Assembly: GCF_003054965.1 (NCBI RefSeq)
Contig: NZ_MIES01000006.1
Span: 124,001 to 188,000, forward strand
From: Saccharospirillum sp. MSK14-1
GTDB taxonomy: Bacteria; Pseudomonadota; Gammaproteobacteria; Pseudomonadales; Natronospirillaceae
Reading direction: 5' to 3'
Length of the DNA: 64,000 nucleotides
Part shown: piece after piece, positions 43,250 to 53,300 of the stretch
How positions within the stretch are numbered: the first letter of the stretch is position 1
How the letters are laid out: every line of letters begins with the position of its first letter
The notes under the pieces: generated by a model
Told to the model about the DNA's origin: nothing
Seen by the model: the letters and a program-made list of their open reading frames with translations, nothing else
Database searches by the model: none
Program-made: the position numbers and the translations under genes

Positions 43250-43296
43250 GACTCCTACCTGCACACCTCTGTTATTCGTTGCACCTGAAGCGGTGA

Positions 43297-44364
43297 CTAA
43301 AAGGTCGTTTTGGCCTGAGCCCGGTGCAGCAACACCACAAAGAAGGGCACGCCAATAATGGCGGTTACCAAGCCCGCGGGTATCTGTATGGGGGCGAACA
43401 GCACACGACCAAGGAGGTCAGCGAGCATAACCAGAAACGCACCCAGCGTCGCCGTGAGCAACAGATGCAAACCCACACCAGAGCGGGCAAGACGACGCGC
43501 GGCGTGCGGCGCAATTAAGCCGACAAACCCCAGCGGGCCCACCACGGCGGTGGCAATGGCGGCAAGCGCCACGGCCACACTGATCAGCGCATAACGCACG
43601 CGCCGGGCCGATACGCCCAGACCAACAGCGGTGTCTTCGCCCATTTGCAACGCGGCCATGGCGCGCGATAACCCCAGTGCCAGCGGCATCAAAACCACCA
43701 GCCAAACGGCGAGCATCTGCACATCCGGCCAGCCTGCGGTGTGCAAGCTGCCGCTGAGCCAGGCCAACGCCGATAACGCACGCTGAACATCGCCGTAGGT
43801 CAGCAAGGCCGAGGTAATGGCGGTAATAAAGGCCGCCATGCCAATGCCCATCAGAATAAAGCGAATGGAACTGCCGCCCTGCCGGTTCCAGCTTAAGCCC
43901 TGAATTAACGCGGCAACGATCAGCGACCCGCAAAAGGCCGCCCACGGGTACCAGGCGCCGGGCAGTTGCGGCCAGACAATGGTCAACGTCACCACCGCCA
44001 GACCCGCGCCCTGGGAAATGCCCACTAACGCCGGGTCGGCCAGGCCATTGCGCGTGACGTTTTGCAACGCCGCACCCGACATGGCGAGCATGGCACCCAC
44101 CAGCGCCGCCACCAATGTGCGCGGAAAGCGGAATTCCCAGACCACAATGGCGCGGTCCGATTCGGCGTGCAGCCCCTTGAGTACCTGCCACACTTCGGCT
44201 GGCGACATGGAATAGCTGCCCAGCATCAGGCTCAGCGCCAGTAACGCCAGCAATGCCAGCAACAGGCCGACGGATGCCAGCACCGGTTGGCGCGGTAAGC
44301 GCAGCGCCAGACGTTCATTCGCCAGACGCACCGTCCAATAAGCCGTGGGAGACGTTTTTGCCAT
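43297..44364 (-). CDS. FecCD-family iron-siderophore permease
   Basis: 355 residues starting MAKTSPTAYW at 44364; the stop and start overlap in TGATG with the previous gene. The much longer open frame extending upstream lies inside that gene and is rejected. Motifs: RFPRTLVAALVGAMLAMSGAALQNVTRNGLADPALVGISQGA and GPLGFVGLIAPHAARRLARSG. The C-terminus IIGVPFFVVLLHR is family-typical. Pairs with the 44364 permease and the 45389 ATPase. No binding protein is in this operon. Confidence 0.92.
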   Translation of the reverse strand: MAKTSPTAYWTVRLANERLALRLPRQPVLASVGLLLALLALLALSLMLGSYSMSPAEVWQVLKGLHAESDRAIVVWEFRFPRTLVAALVGAMLAMSGAALQNVTRNGLADPALVGISQGAGLAVVTLTIVWPQLPGAWYPWAAFCGSLIVAALIQGLSWNRQGGSSIRFILMGIGMAAFITAITSALLTYGDVQRALSALAWLSGSLHTAGWPDVQMLAVWLVVLMPLALGLSRAMAALQMGEDTAVGLGVSARRVRYALISVAVALAAIATAVVGPLGFVGLIAPHAARRLARSGVGLHLLLTATLGAFLVMLADLLGRVLFAPIQIPAGLVTAIIGVPFFVVLLHRAQAKTTF

Positions 44365-45392
44365 CAGCGCGCTCGCTGCCGAACCAGATGAATAAACAGC
44401 GGCGCACCGACCAAGGCGGTGACAATGCCGGTTGCGATTTCCTGCGGGCGCAGAATCAGCCGGGCGATGATGTCGACACCCAGCAAATAACCCGCGCCGA
44501 TCAACGCCGAATACGGCACGATCCAGCGGTAATCCGAACCAAAAAACAGCCGCACGGCGTGGGGAATGACCAAACCAACAAAGGCCAGCGGGCCCGCTAA
44601 GGCAACCGAACCTGCAGTCAGCGCGACCACGCAAACCAGCGCCTGTATTTTTAACCAGCCGGTGCGCACCCCCAGACCCAGCGCAACCTCGTCGCCCATC
44701 GCCAGAATGGTCACCTTGTTGGCCAGTAACATGGCCAGCGCCAGCGCAAAACCCAGCCACGGCAACGCCACCCACACCAGTTCCCGGCCAGAACCGGCCA
44801 GCGAGCCGACCAGCCAGACGCGCAGTTGCTCAAAGGAATCCTGATTCAGCAGATGCGCCACGGAAATCAGCGCGGTGAGAAAGGCGGTCATGGCCGCACC
44901 CGCGAGCGTCAAAGTGAGCGGCGTCGCGCCACCGGGCGCCCATTGAGCAATCAGCCACACCACCAGCGCTGCCATTAAAGCTCCGGCAGCGGCGACCCAG
45001 GGTAACCAGAAACCACCCAGCCAGTTAAAGACGCCAATGACCATAACCACGGCAAACGACGCACCGGCCATCAAACCCAGAATGTGCGGCTCAGCCAGCG
45101 GGTTGCGCGTTACGCCCTGCAACAAGGCCCCGGCAACCGCCAGACTGGCGCCGACCAGAACCGCAATAACGGCGCGCGGCAAGCGCAACTGACGCACGAT
45201 GATGTGATCGAACTGACTGGGGTCGAAATGCAGCAACGCCTGAAAAACCGTGCCCAACGGCACCGAACGAGCGCCCACGGCAACGTGCCAGCCAAACAGC
45301 ACGGTAACCGCCAACACGCACAGCGGCAGGGCCGACAAGCCCAGCCACAGATGTTGGCGCGATCCGGTGGGAGCGACGGCAGCGGCCGTCAT
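44364..45392 (-). CDS. FecCD-family iron-siderophore permease
   Basis: 342 residues. Motifs RLPRAVIAVLVGASLAVAGALLQGVTRNPLAEPHILGLMAGA and GPLAFVGLVIPHAVRLFFGSDYRWIVPYSALIGA. It begins four bases inside the end of the ATPase gene (ATGA), so the three genes ATPase-permease-permease form a tight operon. The order differs from the 19493 operon, which starts with its binding protein. Confidence 0.93.
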   Translation of the reverse strand: MTAAAVAPTGSRQHLWLGLSALPLCVLAVTVLFGWHVAVGARSVPLGTVFQALLHFDPSQFDHIIVRQLRLPRAVIAVLVGASLAVAGALLQGVTRNPLAEPHILGLMAGASFAVVMVIGVFNWLGGFWLPWVAAAGALMAALVVWLIAQWAPGGATPLTLTLAGAAMTAFLTALISVAHLLNQDSFEQLRVWLVGSLAGSGRELVWVALPWLGFALALAMLLANKVTILAMGDEVALGLGVRTGWLKIQALVCVVALTAGSVALAGPLAFVGLVIPHAVRLFFGSDYRWIVPYSALIGAGYLLGVDIIARLILRPQEIATGIVTALVGAPLFIHLVRQRAR

Positions 45393-46237
45393 GCGATGCG
45401 GGCTCCAACTTCAACGGTCGAAGCAATGCTGCCCAGAGACGATGGCACGCAGAGCAGGCGTTGCGAATGCGGGTCGCGAATCACGTGCGCGTCGAGATCA
45501 AACACCGCCTTCAGATTGGCGCTGTTAAAGATGGCTTCCGGCGTACCGGATTGCTCAATTCGGCCACTGCGCAGCATGACTAACCGGTCGGCATAAGCCG
45601 CCGCCAGATTCAGTTCGTGCAACACCACCACCAGCGTGCGGCCGGTGTCGTGCGCCAGGCGGACCAGCATATCCATCAGATCGACCTGGACTTTCAGGTC
45701 GAGAAAAGTGGTCGGTTCATCGAGCAGAATCAGATCGGTTTCCTGCGCCAGCACCATGGCAATCCAGCAACGCTGGCGCTGACCACCGGACAAACCATCG
45801 ACCGGCCGGTCGGCAAACTCCATCACCCGCGCGGTTTCCATGGCGCTGTTCACCGCGCGCTCGTCGTCGCTCGACCACTGACGCAACAAGCTCTGATGCG
45901 GAAACCGGCCCTGACCGACCAACTCGCGGACCGTCAGCCCTTCCGGCGCAATTGGCCCTTGCGGCAACAGGCCGAGCTTCTTGGCGACTTCACGTGTTTT
46001 GCTGCGGTGAATGTCGTCACCATCGAGAATCACCTGCCCGGAACGCGGCGACAGAATACGCGCCAGCGTTTTCAGCAGCGTAGACTTACCGCTGCCGTTC
46101 GGCCCGACCAGAATGGTCACTTCGCCATCGGGCACCTGGAAATCGACGCCATCGAGAATGTTGGCGTCGTCATAACCCACAGTCAGGGATTCGCCGTGCA
46201 AACGGCTGGCGTTGTTCGAGGTGGAATTCGCAGTCAT
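45389..46237 (-). CDS. Iron-siderophore ABC transporter ATP-binding protein (FecE/FhuC type)
   Basis: 282 residues. Walker A LVGPNGSGKSTLLK, Q-loop LLPQGP, signature LSGGQRQRCWIAM, Walker B LILLDEPTTFLDL, H-loop VVLHELNLAA. The LDLxxQ and LHELN variants are those of FhuC/FecE importers. It is the only siderophore-type ATPase in the window and could energise both its own permeases and the ATPase-less pair at 20420-22449. A weak Fur-like site is upstream. Confidence 0.95.
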   Translation of the reverse strand: MTANSTSNNASRLHGESLTVGYDDANILDGVDFQVPDGEVTILVGPNGSGKSTLLKTLARILSPRSGQVILDGDDIHRSKTREVAKKLGLLPQGPIAPEGLTVRELVGQGRFPHQSLLRQWSSDDERAVNSAMETARVMEFADRPVDGLSGGQRQRCWIAMVLAQETDLILLDEPTTFLDLKVQVDLMDMLVRLAHDTGRTLVVVLHELNLAAAYADRLVMLRSGRIEQSGTPEAIFNSANLKAVFDLDAHVIRDPHSQRLLCVPSSLGSIASTVEVGARIA

Positions 46238-46291
46238 GGGGCTCTCTTAAAAAGTCAGAGCATCGAGAATGTGCAGGAAGGCGATGGTATT

Positions 46292-46310
46292 GCGAATTAG
46301 TTGCATTTTC
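46292..46310. promoter_or_regulatory. Weak Fur-like box upstream of the ATPase operon
   Basis: On the minus strand GAAAATGCAACTAATTCGC matches the Fur consensus at about 12 of 19 positions, 55 bp before the ATPase start. Confidence 0.4.
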
Positions 46311-46548
46311 AATGTTTTGGCCGAATCTGGCCGGCCACTGCAGCTTCGGCCAGCGACTCAATTTTACGGATCCGGGGCGCTGCAACGTCCCATTTTTCAG
46401 CGGCCCTTAAACGGTCCCAATCCGGTCATCCCTCATTCGCCTGGCTGCTGATGCCAAACCCACCTTGGGTCGCTTTGGCCAGGAAGTCGATGGCGCGCTA
46501 ACGCTATCTCGCTTGGTGTTGACCGAGCATATTTCCTTTATCCCTTTA

Positions 46549-46567
46549 AATGAGAATGGTTTTTATT
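46549..46567. promoter_or_regulatory. Fur box upstream of hmuS
   Basis: AATGAGAATGGTTTTTATT matches the 9-1-9 Fur palindrome AATGATAATnATTATCATT at 15 of 18 defined positions, 65 bp before the hmuS start. Confidence 0.75.
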
Positions 46568-46631
46568 TAAATTATGACAAGCATCGCTGTTCTCACGGAA
46601 GGCTTAACCATCAAACCGTCAGAGGCACACC

Positions 46632-47651
46632 ATGATTCACGCTGAACTGGCTCAGGCCTGGGCCAAGCTCAGGGCTGACAACCCCAAACTGCGCATTCGC
46701 AATGCCGCCGAGCTGCTCGGTGTCAGCGAACTTGATTTGTTGTTGACCCGTCTGGGCGACGGCGTGACCTGGCTCGAAGTCAGCGGTCACCAACTGGCCA
46801 GCAACCTGCCCAAGCTGGGCACGGTCATGGCGCTGGTGCGTAACGATAACGCCGTGCACGAAACCACCGGCGCCTTTGGCGAACTGAAAGGTGGCGAGCA
46901 GACCGGGCTGTTTCTCGGCGCACAGGACCAGCGTTTGTTCTTCTCCAAATGGGCCTTTGTGGTGGCGGTTGAAGAAGATGAACGCCACAGCTTGCAGGTG
47001 TTCGATGCCAGCGGTACGGCGGTGATCAAGATCTATCGCAAAGACACCAGCAACCTCGACGCCTGGAACGCTCTGATCGCGGAATACAGTGCGCAACTGA
47101 GCGATGTCCCGGCGCTGGAACCGGCTGCCAGCCTGGAACGTCGCGCGGTAAAAGACGTCGCTAAATTCCGTACCGAGTGGCTGGCGATTACCGATGTACA
47201 CCAGTTTCATGGCCTGCTGAAACGTCATGAAACTGATCGTCTGAGCGCACTCGAAGCCGCCGGTACTGAGCTTGCCGAACGCGTCGATGTCAGCGCTTGC
47301 GAAACCGTTATCAGCGCCTGCCGCGACCGCGCCATTCCGCTGATGACCTTTGTCAGCAACGCCGGTGCTGTGCAGATTCATACCGCCGTACCGCAGAAAC
47401 TGCTGCGCACCGGCCCCTGGTTCAACATTCTCGATCCGGGTTTCAACCTGCATCTGGGCACCGAAGCGATCGATTCAGCCTGGGTGATCCGCCGCCCGAC
47501 CAGCGATGGTCAGGTGACGTCACTGGAAGCCTTCGATGCCCAGGGCAACTCCATCGTGCAGTTCTTTGGCGAGCGCCACGAAGGTAATGCCGAACGTGCC
47601 GACTGGCGCGCGCTGCTGGATGAACTGACCGCTACTGAGGTAACTGCATGA
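46632..47651 (+). CDS. hmuS: Hemin-degrading factor HemS/HmuS/ChuX family
   Basis: Cytoplasmic heme-binding protein that accepts imported heme and is linked to its breakdown; 339 residues, standard length. The duplicated fold is visible: RIRNAAELLGVSELDLL at the start, GAVHETTGAF equivalent NAVHETTGAFGELKGG, LFFSKWAFVVAVEEDERHSLQVFDASGTAVIKIYRK, and in the second half FVSNAGAVQIHTAVPQKLLRTGPWFNILDPGFNLHL with the conserved heme-contact histidine. It leads the heme operon and is preceded by a Fur box. The stop overlaps the hmuT start by four bases. Confidence 0.94.
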   Translation: MIHAELAQAWAKLRADNPKLRIRNAAELLGVSELDLLLTRLGDGVTWLEVSGHQLASNLPKLGTVMALVRNDNAVHETTGAFGELKGGEQTGLFLGAQDQRLFFSKWAFVVAVEEDERHSLQVFDASGTAVIKIYRKDTSNLDAWNALIAEYSAQLSDVPALEPAASLERRAVKDVAKFRTEWLAITDVHQFHGLLKRHETDRLSALEAAGTELAERVDVSACETVISACRDRAIPLMTFVSNAGAVQIHTAVPQKLLRTGPWFNILDPGFNLHLGTEAIDSAWVIRRPTSDGQVTSLEAFDAQGNSIVQFFGERHEGNAERADWRALLDELTATEVTA

Positions 47652-48472
47652 CTTTGAAGACCGCCCTTTTTGCCCTGTCGGCCATCACTTTGACCGGCCT
47701 GGCGCAGGCCGAACGTTTGGTCACCATCGATGGTTCGATCACCGAAATCGTTTATGCATTGGGCGCTGAAGACCGCCTGGTCGGCGTCGACACCACGTCT
47801 ATTTATCCTGAAGCAGCGACTGAACTGCCGGACGTCGGCTATATGCGCACGCTGTCGGCCGAGGGCATTTTATCGCTGGCACCCGAGCGCATCATCACCA
47901 CCGAAGATGCCGGTCCGCCGGATACGCTGGAGCAATTGATCGCCGCTGGCGTGCAGATCGACATCCTGGAAAACGAACCCACACTCGATGGCCTGACTTA
48001 TAAAATCCGCGCCACCGGCACTGCGCTGGGGCTCAGTGACGCTGGCGCTGAATTGGCCGATCAGGTCGAGGATGAAGTGCACAGTGCCCAGCAACAGCTG
48101 GCCGAACGCGTCGGCGAACTGAACGTTATGTTTGTTATGGATGGCGGTTCGCGCGGTTTCCAGGTTGCCGGTATTGGCACGCTCGCCAACGGTGCGCTAC
48201 AGATTGCCGGCTTTAACAATGTCTTTGCCGATATTCGAGGCTACAAGCCGCTGACGCCGGAAGCCGCCATTGAAGCCAATCCGGATGCCATTCTGGTGTT
48301 TCACAGCCAGAACGATCTGGCGACGCTGGCCGCCAACCCGGCCCTGCGTCTGACCGCTGCGGCGGAAAACGGCCATATCTACAGCGTGGATGACATCGAT
48401 CTGCTGACCTTTGGCCCGCGTTTGGGCTGGTCACTGCAACAACTCGCGGAGCGCATGGCCGACGCTTCATGA
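47648..48472 (+). CDS. hmuT: Hemin ABC transporter substrate-binding protein
   Basis: Periplasmic heme receptor, 274 residues with signal peptide ending GLAQA. Hallmarks: RLVTIDGSITEIVYALGAEDRLVGVDTTSIYPEAATELPDVGYMRTLSAEGILSLAPERIITTEDAGPP, where the tyrosine in VGYMRTL is the heme ligand of HmuT/ShuT. It overlaps hmuS by four bases and the permease by four bases. Confidence 0.94.
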   Translation: MTLKTALFALSAITLTGLAQAERLVTIDGSITEIVYALGAEDRLVGVDTTSIYPEAATELPDVGYMRTLSAEGILSLAPERIITTEDAGPPDTLEQLIAAGVQIDILENEPTLDGLTYKIRATGTALGLSDAGAELADQVEDEVHSAQQQLAERVGELNVMFVMDGGSRGFQVAGIGTLANGALQIAGFNNVFADIRGYKPLTPEAAIEANPDAILVFHSQNDLATLAANPALRLTAAAENGHIYSVDDIDLLTFGPRLGWSLQQLAERMADAS

Positions 48473-49515
48473 ACACCACGCCGTTTTCGCTGGCCATGTG
48501 CGCCCTGCTGGCACTGGCTGTAGTCATGGCGCTGGCCATTGGCGCGGTGCCGGTATCGCTGGACCAATTGGGCTTATGGACTTTGCAGTGGTGGCCGGGC
48601 AGCGCCATTGAATTGCCGCGTCATGTGCAGATTGTGCTCAGCGATATCCGTATGCCGCGTTTGCTGATGGGTATGCTGATCGGCGCCTCTCTGGCCATGG
48701 CCGGCGCCGCCATTCAGGGCCTGTTTCGCAACCCGCTGGCTGATCCGGGCTTGATCGGTGTTTCCAGCGGCGCGGCCCTGGCGGCGCTGGCGGTGATTGT
48801 GCTCGGCAATACGCTGCTCGCCGGCTGGATGACCAGCTTCGGTTTTCTGGCGTTGCCGCTGGCGGCGTTCGGCGGTGCCTTAGCGGTTACCTGGATCATT
48901 TACTGGATCGCCAAGCGCACGCCCGGCGGCGGTCAGATCACCACCCTGATACTCGCCGGTGTTGCCATCACCGCTTTCGCCGGGGCGGTGTCGGGCATCC
49001 TGACCTTTCTCGCCAACGACGCGGCGCTGCGCTCCTTCACCTTCTGGAGTATGGGCTCGCTGGCGTCGGTTACCTGGCGCGATCTGGCGGTCTCAGCGCC
49101 CTGGATAGTGGTATCGCTGATCGCCTTTCCCTTACTGGCACCGGCGCTGAATGTGTTGCTGATGGGTGAATCGGTGTGTGAACACCTGGGCATCGATCCG
49201 CATCGCATTCGCCGGTTGGTGTTTGTGTTCACTGCCCTGGCCGTGGGCGCTGGCGTCTCTGTCGCCGGCATGATCGGCTTTGTCGGTTTGGTGGTGCCGC
49301 ACCTGGTGCGGCTCTCCATTGGGCCCGACCACCGGGCATTGATTCCCCTGTCCGGTATCGTCGGTGCCGCCCTGCTTGTCTGGGCCGACATCCTGGCCCG
49401 CCTCGTGGTAGCACCGGCGGAGTTGCCCATTGGCATCATCACCGCGCTGATCGGCGGGCCTTTTTTCCTTTATTTATTGCTGCGACAGAACGACGGGGCA
49501 CTGAACCATGAATAA
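48469..49515 (+). CDS. hmuU: Hemin ABC transporter permease
   Basis: 348 residues, BtuC/FecCD fold that homodimerises. Motifs IRMPRLLMGMLIGASLAMAGAAIQGLFRNPLADPGLIGVSSGAAL and VAGMIGFVGLVVPHLVRLSIGPDHRALIPLSGIVGA. Follows hmuT with a four-base overlap (ATGA). Confidence 0.94.
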   Translation: MNTTPFSLAMCALLALAVVMALAIGAVPVSLDQLGLWTLQWWPGSAIELPRHVQIVLSDIRMPRLLMGMLIGASLAMAGAAIQGLFRNPLADPGLIGVSSGAALAALAVIVLGNTLLAGWMTSFGFLALPLAAFGGALAVTWIIYWIAKRTPGGGQITTLILAGVAITAFAGAVSGILTFLANDAALRSFTFWSMGSLASVTWRDLAVSAPWIVVSLIAFPLLAPALNVLLMGESVCEHLGIDPHRIRRLVFVFTALAVGAGVSVAGMIGFVGLVVPHLVRLSIGPDHRALIPLSGIVGAALLVWADILARLVVAPAELPIGIITALIGGPFFLYLLLRQNDGALNHE

Positions 49516-49521
49516 AAAGCC

Positions 49522-50331
49522 ATGATTAATGCCCGGCAATTAACCTGGCGCGTCGGTAAGCGCACTCTGGTTGACGGCATCGATCTGCAACTGCAACCGG
49601 GCGAGTTGCTCGCTGTGCTCGGCGCCAACGGCGCGGGTAAATCGTCCTTGCTGAAAATCCTCAGTGGGCAGTGGCCGTTGCAAGACGGTGCTATCGAACT
49701 CGATGGTCATCCGCTGAGCGAGTTTTCCCGCGCCGAGCTGGCCAAGGTGCGCGCTGTGATGCCGCAGTCGAGTCCGTTGCATTTTCCGTTTCGGGCCTGG
49801 GAAGTGGTGGCGCTCGGGCGCACGCCTTATGGCCGCAAACGCAAGGCGGTGGAAAAACATCTGGCGCTGGAACGACTGCGTCTGACCGGCACCGAACATC
49901 TGGCTGAGCGTTCCTTTCCGACGCTGTCCGGCGGCGAAATGCAGCGCGTGCATCTGGCGCGCGTGCTGCACCAGTTGTTGTCGTCCACGGCCGAACATCG
50001 CTACTTATTTTTGGATGAATGCACCTCGAGTCTGGACCCGGCGCATCAGCATCAGGTGTTTCAATTGGTGCAACAATTAACGGCGCAAAAAATCGGTGTG
50101 TTGGCCATCGTGCACGACATCAATTTAGCCGCGCAGTACGCCGATCGGGTGTTACTCATGAAGGCGGGCCGACCGCTGGTGGTCGGCCCGGTGCAGGACT
50201 GTCTGACCCCGGCGAATGTCGCCGAGGCGTTCGCGCTGCGCACTCATCAACTGGCACATCCGGAAGCGGACTGGCCGTTACTGGTGGCGCAGCGTGAACC
50301 GGTGGAACGGCTGAGCCCGGCCACACACTGA
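49522..50331 (+). CDS. hmuV: Hemin ABC transporter ATP-binding protein
   Basis: 269 residues. Walker A VLGANGAGKSSLLK, signature LSGGEMQRVHLARVL, Walker B YLFLDECTSSLDPAHQ, H-loop IVHDINLAAQYADR. The ECTSSLDPxHQ variant is typical of HmuV. It completes the hmuSTUV system. A 10-bp hairpin CTGAGCCCGG/CCGGGCTCAG (50311-50341) spans its stop, without a clear U-run. Confidence 0.94.
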   Translation: MINARQLTWRVGKRTLVDGIDLQLQPGELLAVLGANGAGKSSLLKILSGQWPLQDGAIELDGHPLSEFSRAELAKVRAVMPQSSPLHFPFRAWEVVALGRTPYGRKRKAVEKHLALERLRLTGTEHLAERSFPTLSGGEMQRVHLARVLHQLLSSTAEHRYLFLDECTSSLDPAHQHQVFQLVQQLTAQKIGVLAIVHDINLAAQYADRVLLMKAGRPLVVGPVQDCLTPANVAEAFALRTHQLAHPEADWPLLVAQREPVERLSPATH

Positions 50332-50347
50332 CCGGGCTCAGCTCGCC

Positions 50348-53300
50348 TCAGTTTTGCCGCCAGCGCTGGCCATCACTGGCCGAGCAGACTTGCTGCTCCA
50401 GCGACACGCCATTGGCGGTGCCATCGTTCAGCAAGCCCAGGCAATGCCCGCTGCGACGCGACTGCAACTGGAAGTAGCCATCACCGGTATCGACCGGCAA
50501 CCACTGCTGGTTATCGCCACCGTTGCAGGTCCACTGATGCACGTTGGCGCCTGCACTGGTGGAGTTGCCATCCACATCCAGACATTTACCGGAATGCTCG
50601 GCGGTCAGCGTCAGATAACCCGCGCTGGTTGGCGTGGCTTGCCAGCGTTGGTTGGCATTGCCATGACATCCCCAGAGCAAGACATCATCCCCGTCAGCAC
50701 TGCCGGCGCTTTCCACATCGGCGCAGCGACCGCTGGATTTCGATTGCAACCGACCGGTACCGGTCAGCAACGCCTCCGGGCCTTCCAGTTGCAGAAGGTA
50801 TGAGGCCAATTGCTGACGCTGCTGAGCGGTCAGGGTTGCCGTGCCACCGTGGCTGCTGGAATCGAGCACGTCTTCCAAGGTGGCGGCCTGACCGTTGTGC
50901 AGGTACGGCGCTTTGAACCAGAGACCGAGCAGTGACGGTGTATCGAAACCGACACCGGCCAACGACTGACCGCTGCCCTGACCGGAGTTGGTCTGGATGG
51001 TGCCGACATCGTGGCGCTGGCCGTCGGTGAAGTAGTCACCGCTGTGGCAGGAGGCGCAATTCAAACTGTTGAACAGCGCCTCGCCGGCCACACCGTCGGC
51101 CGTCAAACTGCCATCGCTGTTGCGGTACGGGCTCGCGGGTGTTTCTGCGAGCGAGGTGACGTAAGCCGCCAGGTCATCCAGGTCTGCATTCAGTCCGGCT
51201 TTGGCCGCACCGAGTGGATCGGAGGTGGCGGCAAAGTCGGCCGCCGACAAGAAGCCGCTGCCGCCGAACTCGTTGCGAATATCGTTTTCGAAATCGTGGA
51301 TTTCGTCGAAGTTCGCCGTCCAGTGCACATTGCCATCGCGCGTGCCAGCGGCGCCGATCAGGCTGCGAGTATTGCGCAGGCCTTCACCGCGATTGGTGAA
51401 GTCCCAGACGCGGCCGTCGGAATCGCCATCGATGTGGCAGGACGCGCAGGTCATGTAGCCATCGAGCGCCATGCGGGTGTCGTCGGCGTTGTAGAAGATG
51501 CGCTTGCCGTTGAGCACTTGAGCCGACAGCGCTTCGGTGCCGACGGTATCGACCAGCGCCAGCGACGGCGCCAGGAAGTTGGTGCCGTCGATCAGACCCC
51601 CGGTGTCGAACACTTCCACGCTGCGGCCCATAAAGTTGTGCACGTAGAGTCGGCGGCCATCGTCACTGATCGCCAGACCTTTTGGGGCGCGATCGGTGAT
51701 CAGCTGACCCAGGCTGGAACCGGCGTAGGCGTCGAGCAGCTCGACCTTGTTGTTGGCCTGGAGCGCGACGAACACATAGTCACCGAGCGGCGTGAACACC
51801 GCGTCGGTCGCCAGGTTGGCGTCGTTGAAATCGAACTGGGCGGCGAAGTCTTCGTCGTGCGTCGCCAGATCGATTTGCGAGACGATGGTGCGCACCGTGC
51901 TCTCAAACGTCAGGGCTTCACCGCTTAAGAAAGTGCCGCGACCGGTATTCACTTTCTGCGATGGGATCCAGGCGCGTTCGCCATCGGGCGAGAGGGTGAC
52001 CGACGCCAGATAGTTCGGATAACCCTGAGAGCGGTCTTCGCCATCGACGGTCGTGGTGTCGTTCTGCAACACGATCACTTCGGCCAGATTCAACCCAGAG
52101 GCACTGACCCGCCGCACTTCGCCTTGCGGCTGCACCGGCGATATAAAGCGCGTCACGTAGATGTTCTGACCATCGGCCGACACCGCCAGACCGCGCGGCG
52201 TTGCGCCCACATCCAGGCTGTCGAGTTGCGCGCCGGTGCCGGTATCGAGCGACAGCAGTTCGCCGCTGGCTTCCAGGCTGACGTACAGCGCAGAACCCGC
52301 CGGATTAAACACCACACCATAGGGCTGCGAACCGCGCGGCAAGTCGACGGTGTTCACCTCGGCGCCACTGCTGCCATCGAGCACGCTCAGGCTGTCGCTG
52401 CCCTGGTTGGTTACCCAGACATCGCCGTTATTGGCGATGGCCAACGTCCGCGGTTTTTCACCGACGCTGGTTTCCCAATCCACCTGCAAAGTTGTGGCGT
52501 TAATGGCCGTCACGGTTCCGGCATCGGTATTGGCGGTATATATCCGGCCATTGGCCTGCTGAATGCTGGATGCCCGTGTTGGCGCGTTCGCGGTCAGGGT
52601 GCGATGCACGGTCTGCAAACGGTTGGCGTTGGCGGTGTCGTTGCTTGCATCGCGCACCGTGACGATCACCGGATAGTGACCGGCGTTGGCATAACTGTGG
52701 CTGGCGTTGGCATCGGTGGAGAAACCGCGGCTGTTGCCATCGCCAAAGTCGTAGGCGTATTCCAGCGTGCCGTCGCCGCCTTCGCCGCTGGCTGAAAACT
52801 GCACCGGCTGACCGGCTTCAACCGCACCGGGCGCGGGCAATTCGACACTCAACGGCAGAATCAGTTCATCGAACAGGGCGCGTTGTTCAGTGGCGGAGTC
52901 GATGAAGGTACCACTCGATACCTGCGCCCAGCTGTTGCCATCGGCGCTGACTTCAACGCGGTAGTTGGCGATGCGTCCATTGGAAGTAGAATCCTGACGC
53001 GGCAGATAATCGATGCCACCGAGTTCCCGACCTTCAGCTAATTTCAGAGTAATGTGATGCGGATGCACCGGCTCGGCCGCCTGCCACTCGGTGTGCCAGA
53101 ACGTGGCCGGGTTGTTGTCGATGGCGTTGAACGCCGAACCGTCTTCACCCGCCAGCTCTTCGCTGTCGACATCGTGCAGGTCCAGATCGGCGACCGAGAG
53201 GGCGTTGAGATTACTGTCCAACACCGTCAGTTCGGCAACCGAGGTCCAGGCTTCGCCGTTCACTTCCGAATCGGCAATCAGCTTCACAAAGCAGACTTCA

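Noticed and set aside
43418-44191. 257-codon minus-strand frame within the permease genes
   Set aside because: Gly/Ala/Arg-rich out-of-frame translation inside a well-supported permease.
44365-44775. N-terminal extension of the 43297 permease to 44775
   Set aside because: It lies wholly inside the upstream permease gene; the ATG at 44364 in TGATG is the coupled start.
50311-50341. Intrinsic terminator between hmuV and the mosaic gene
   Set aside because: A good 10-bp stem is present but no U-run follows on either strand; noted under hmuV only.
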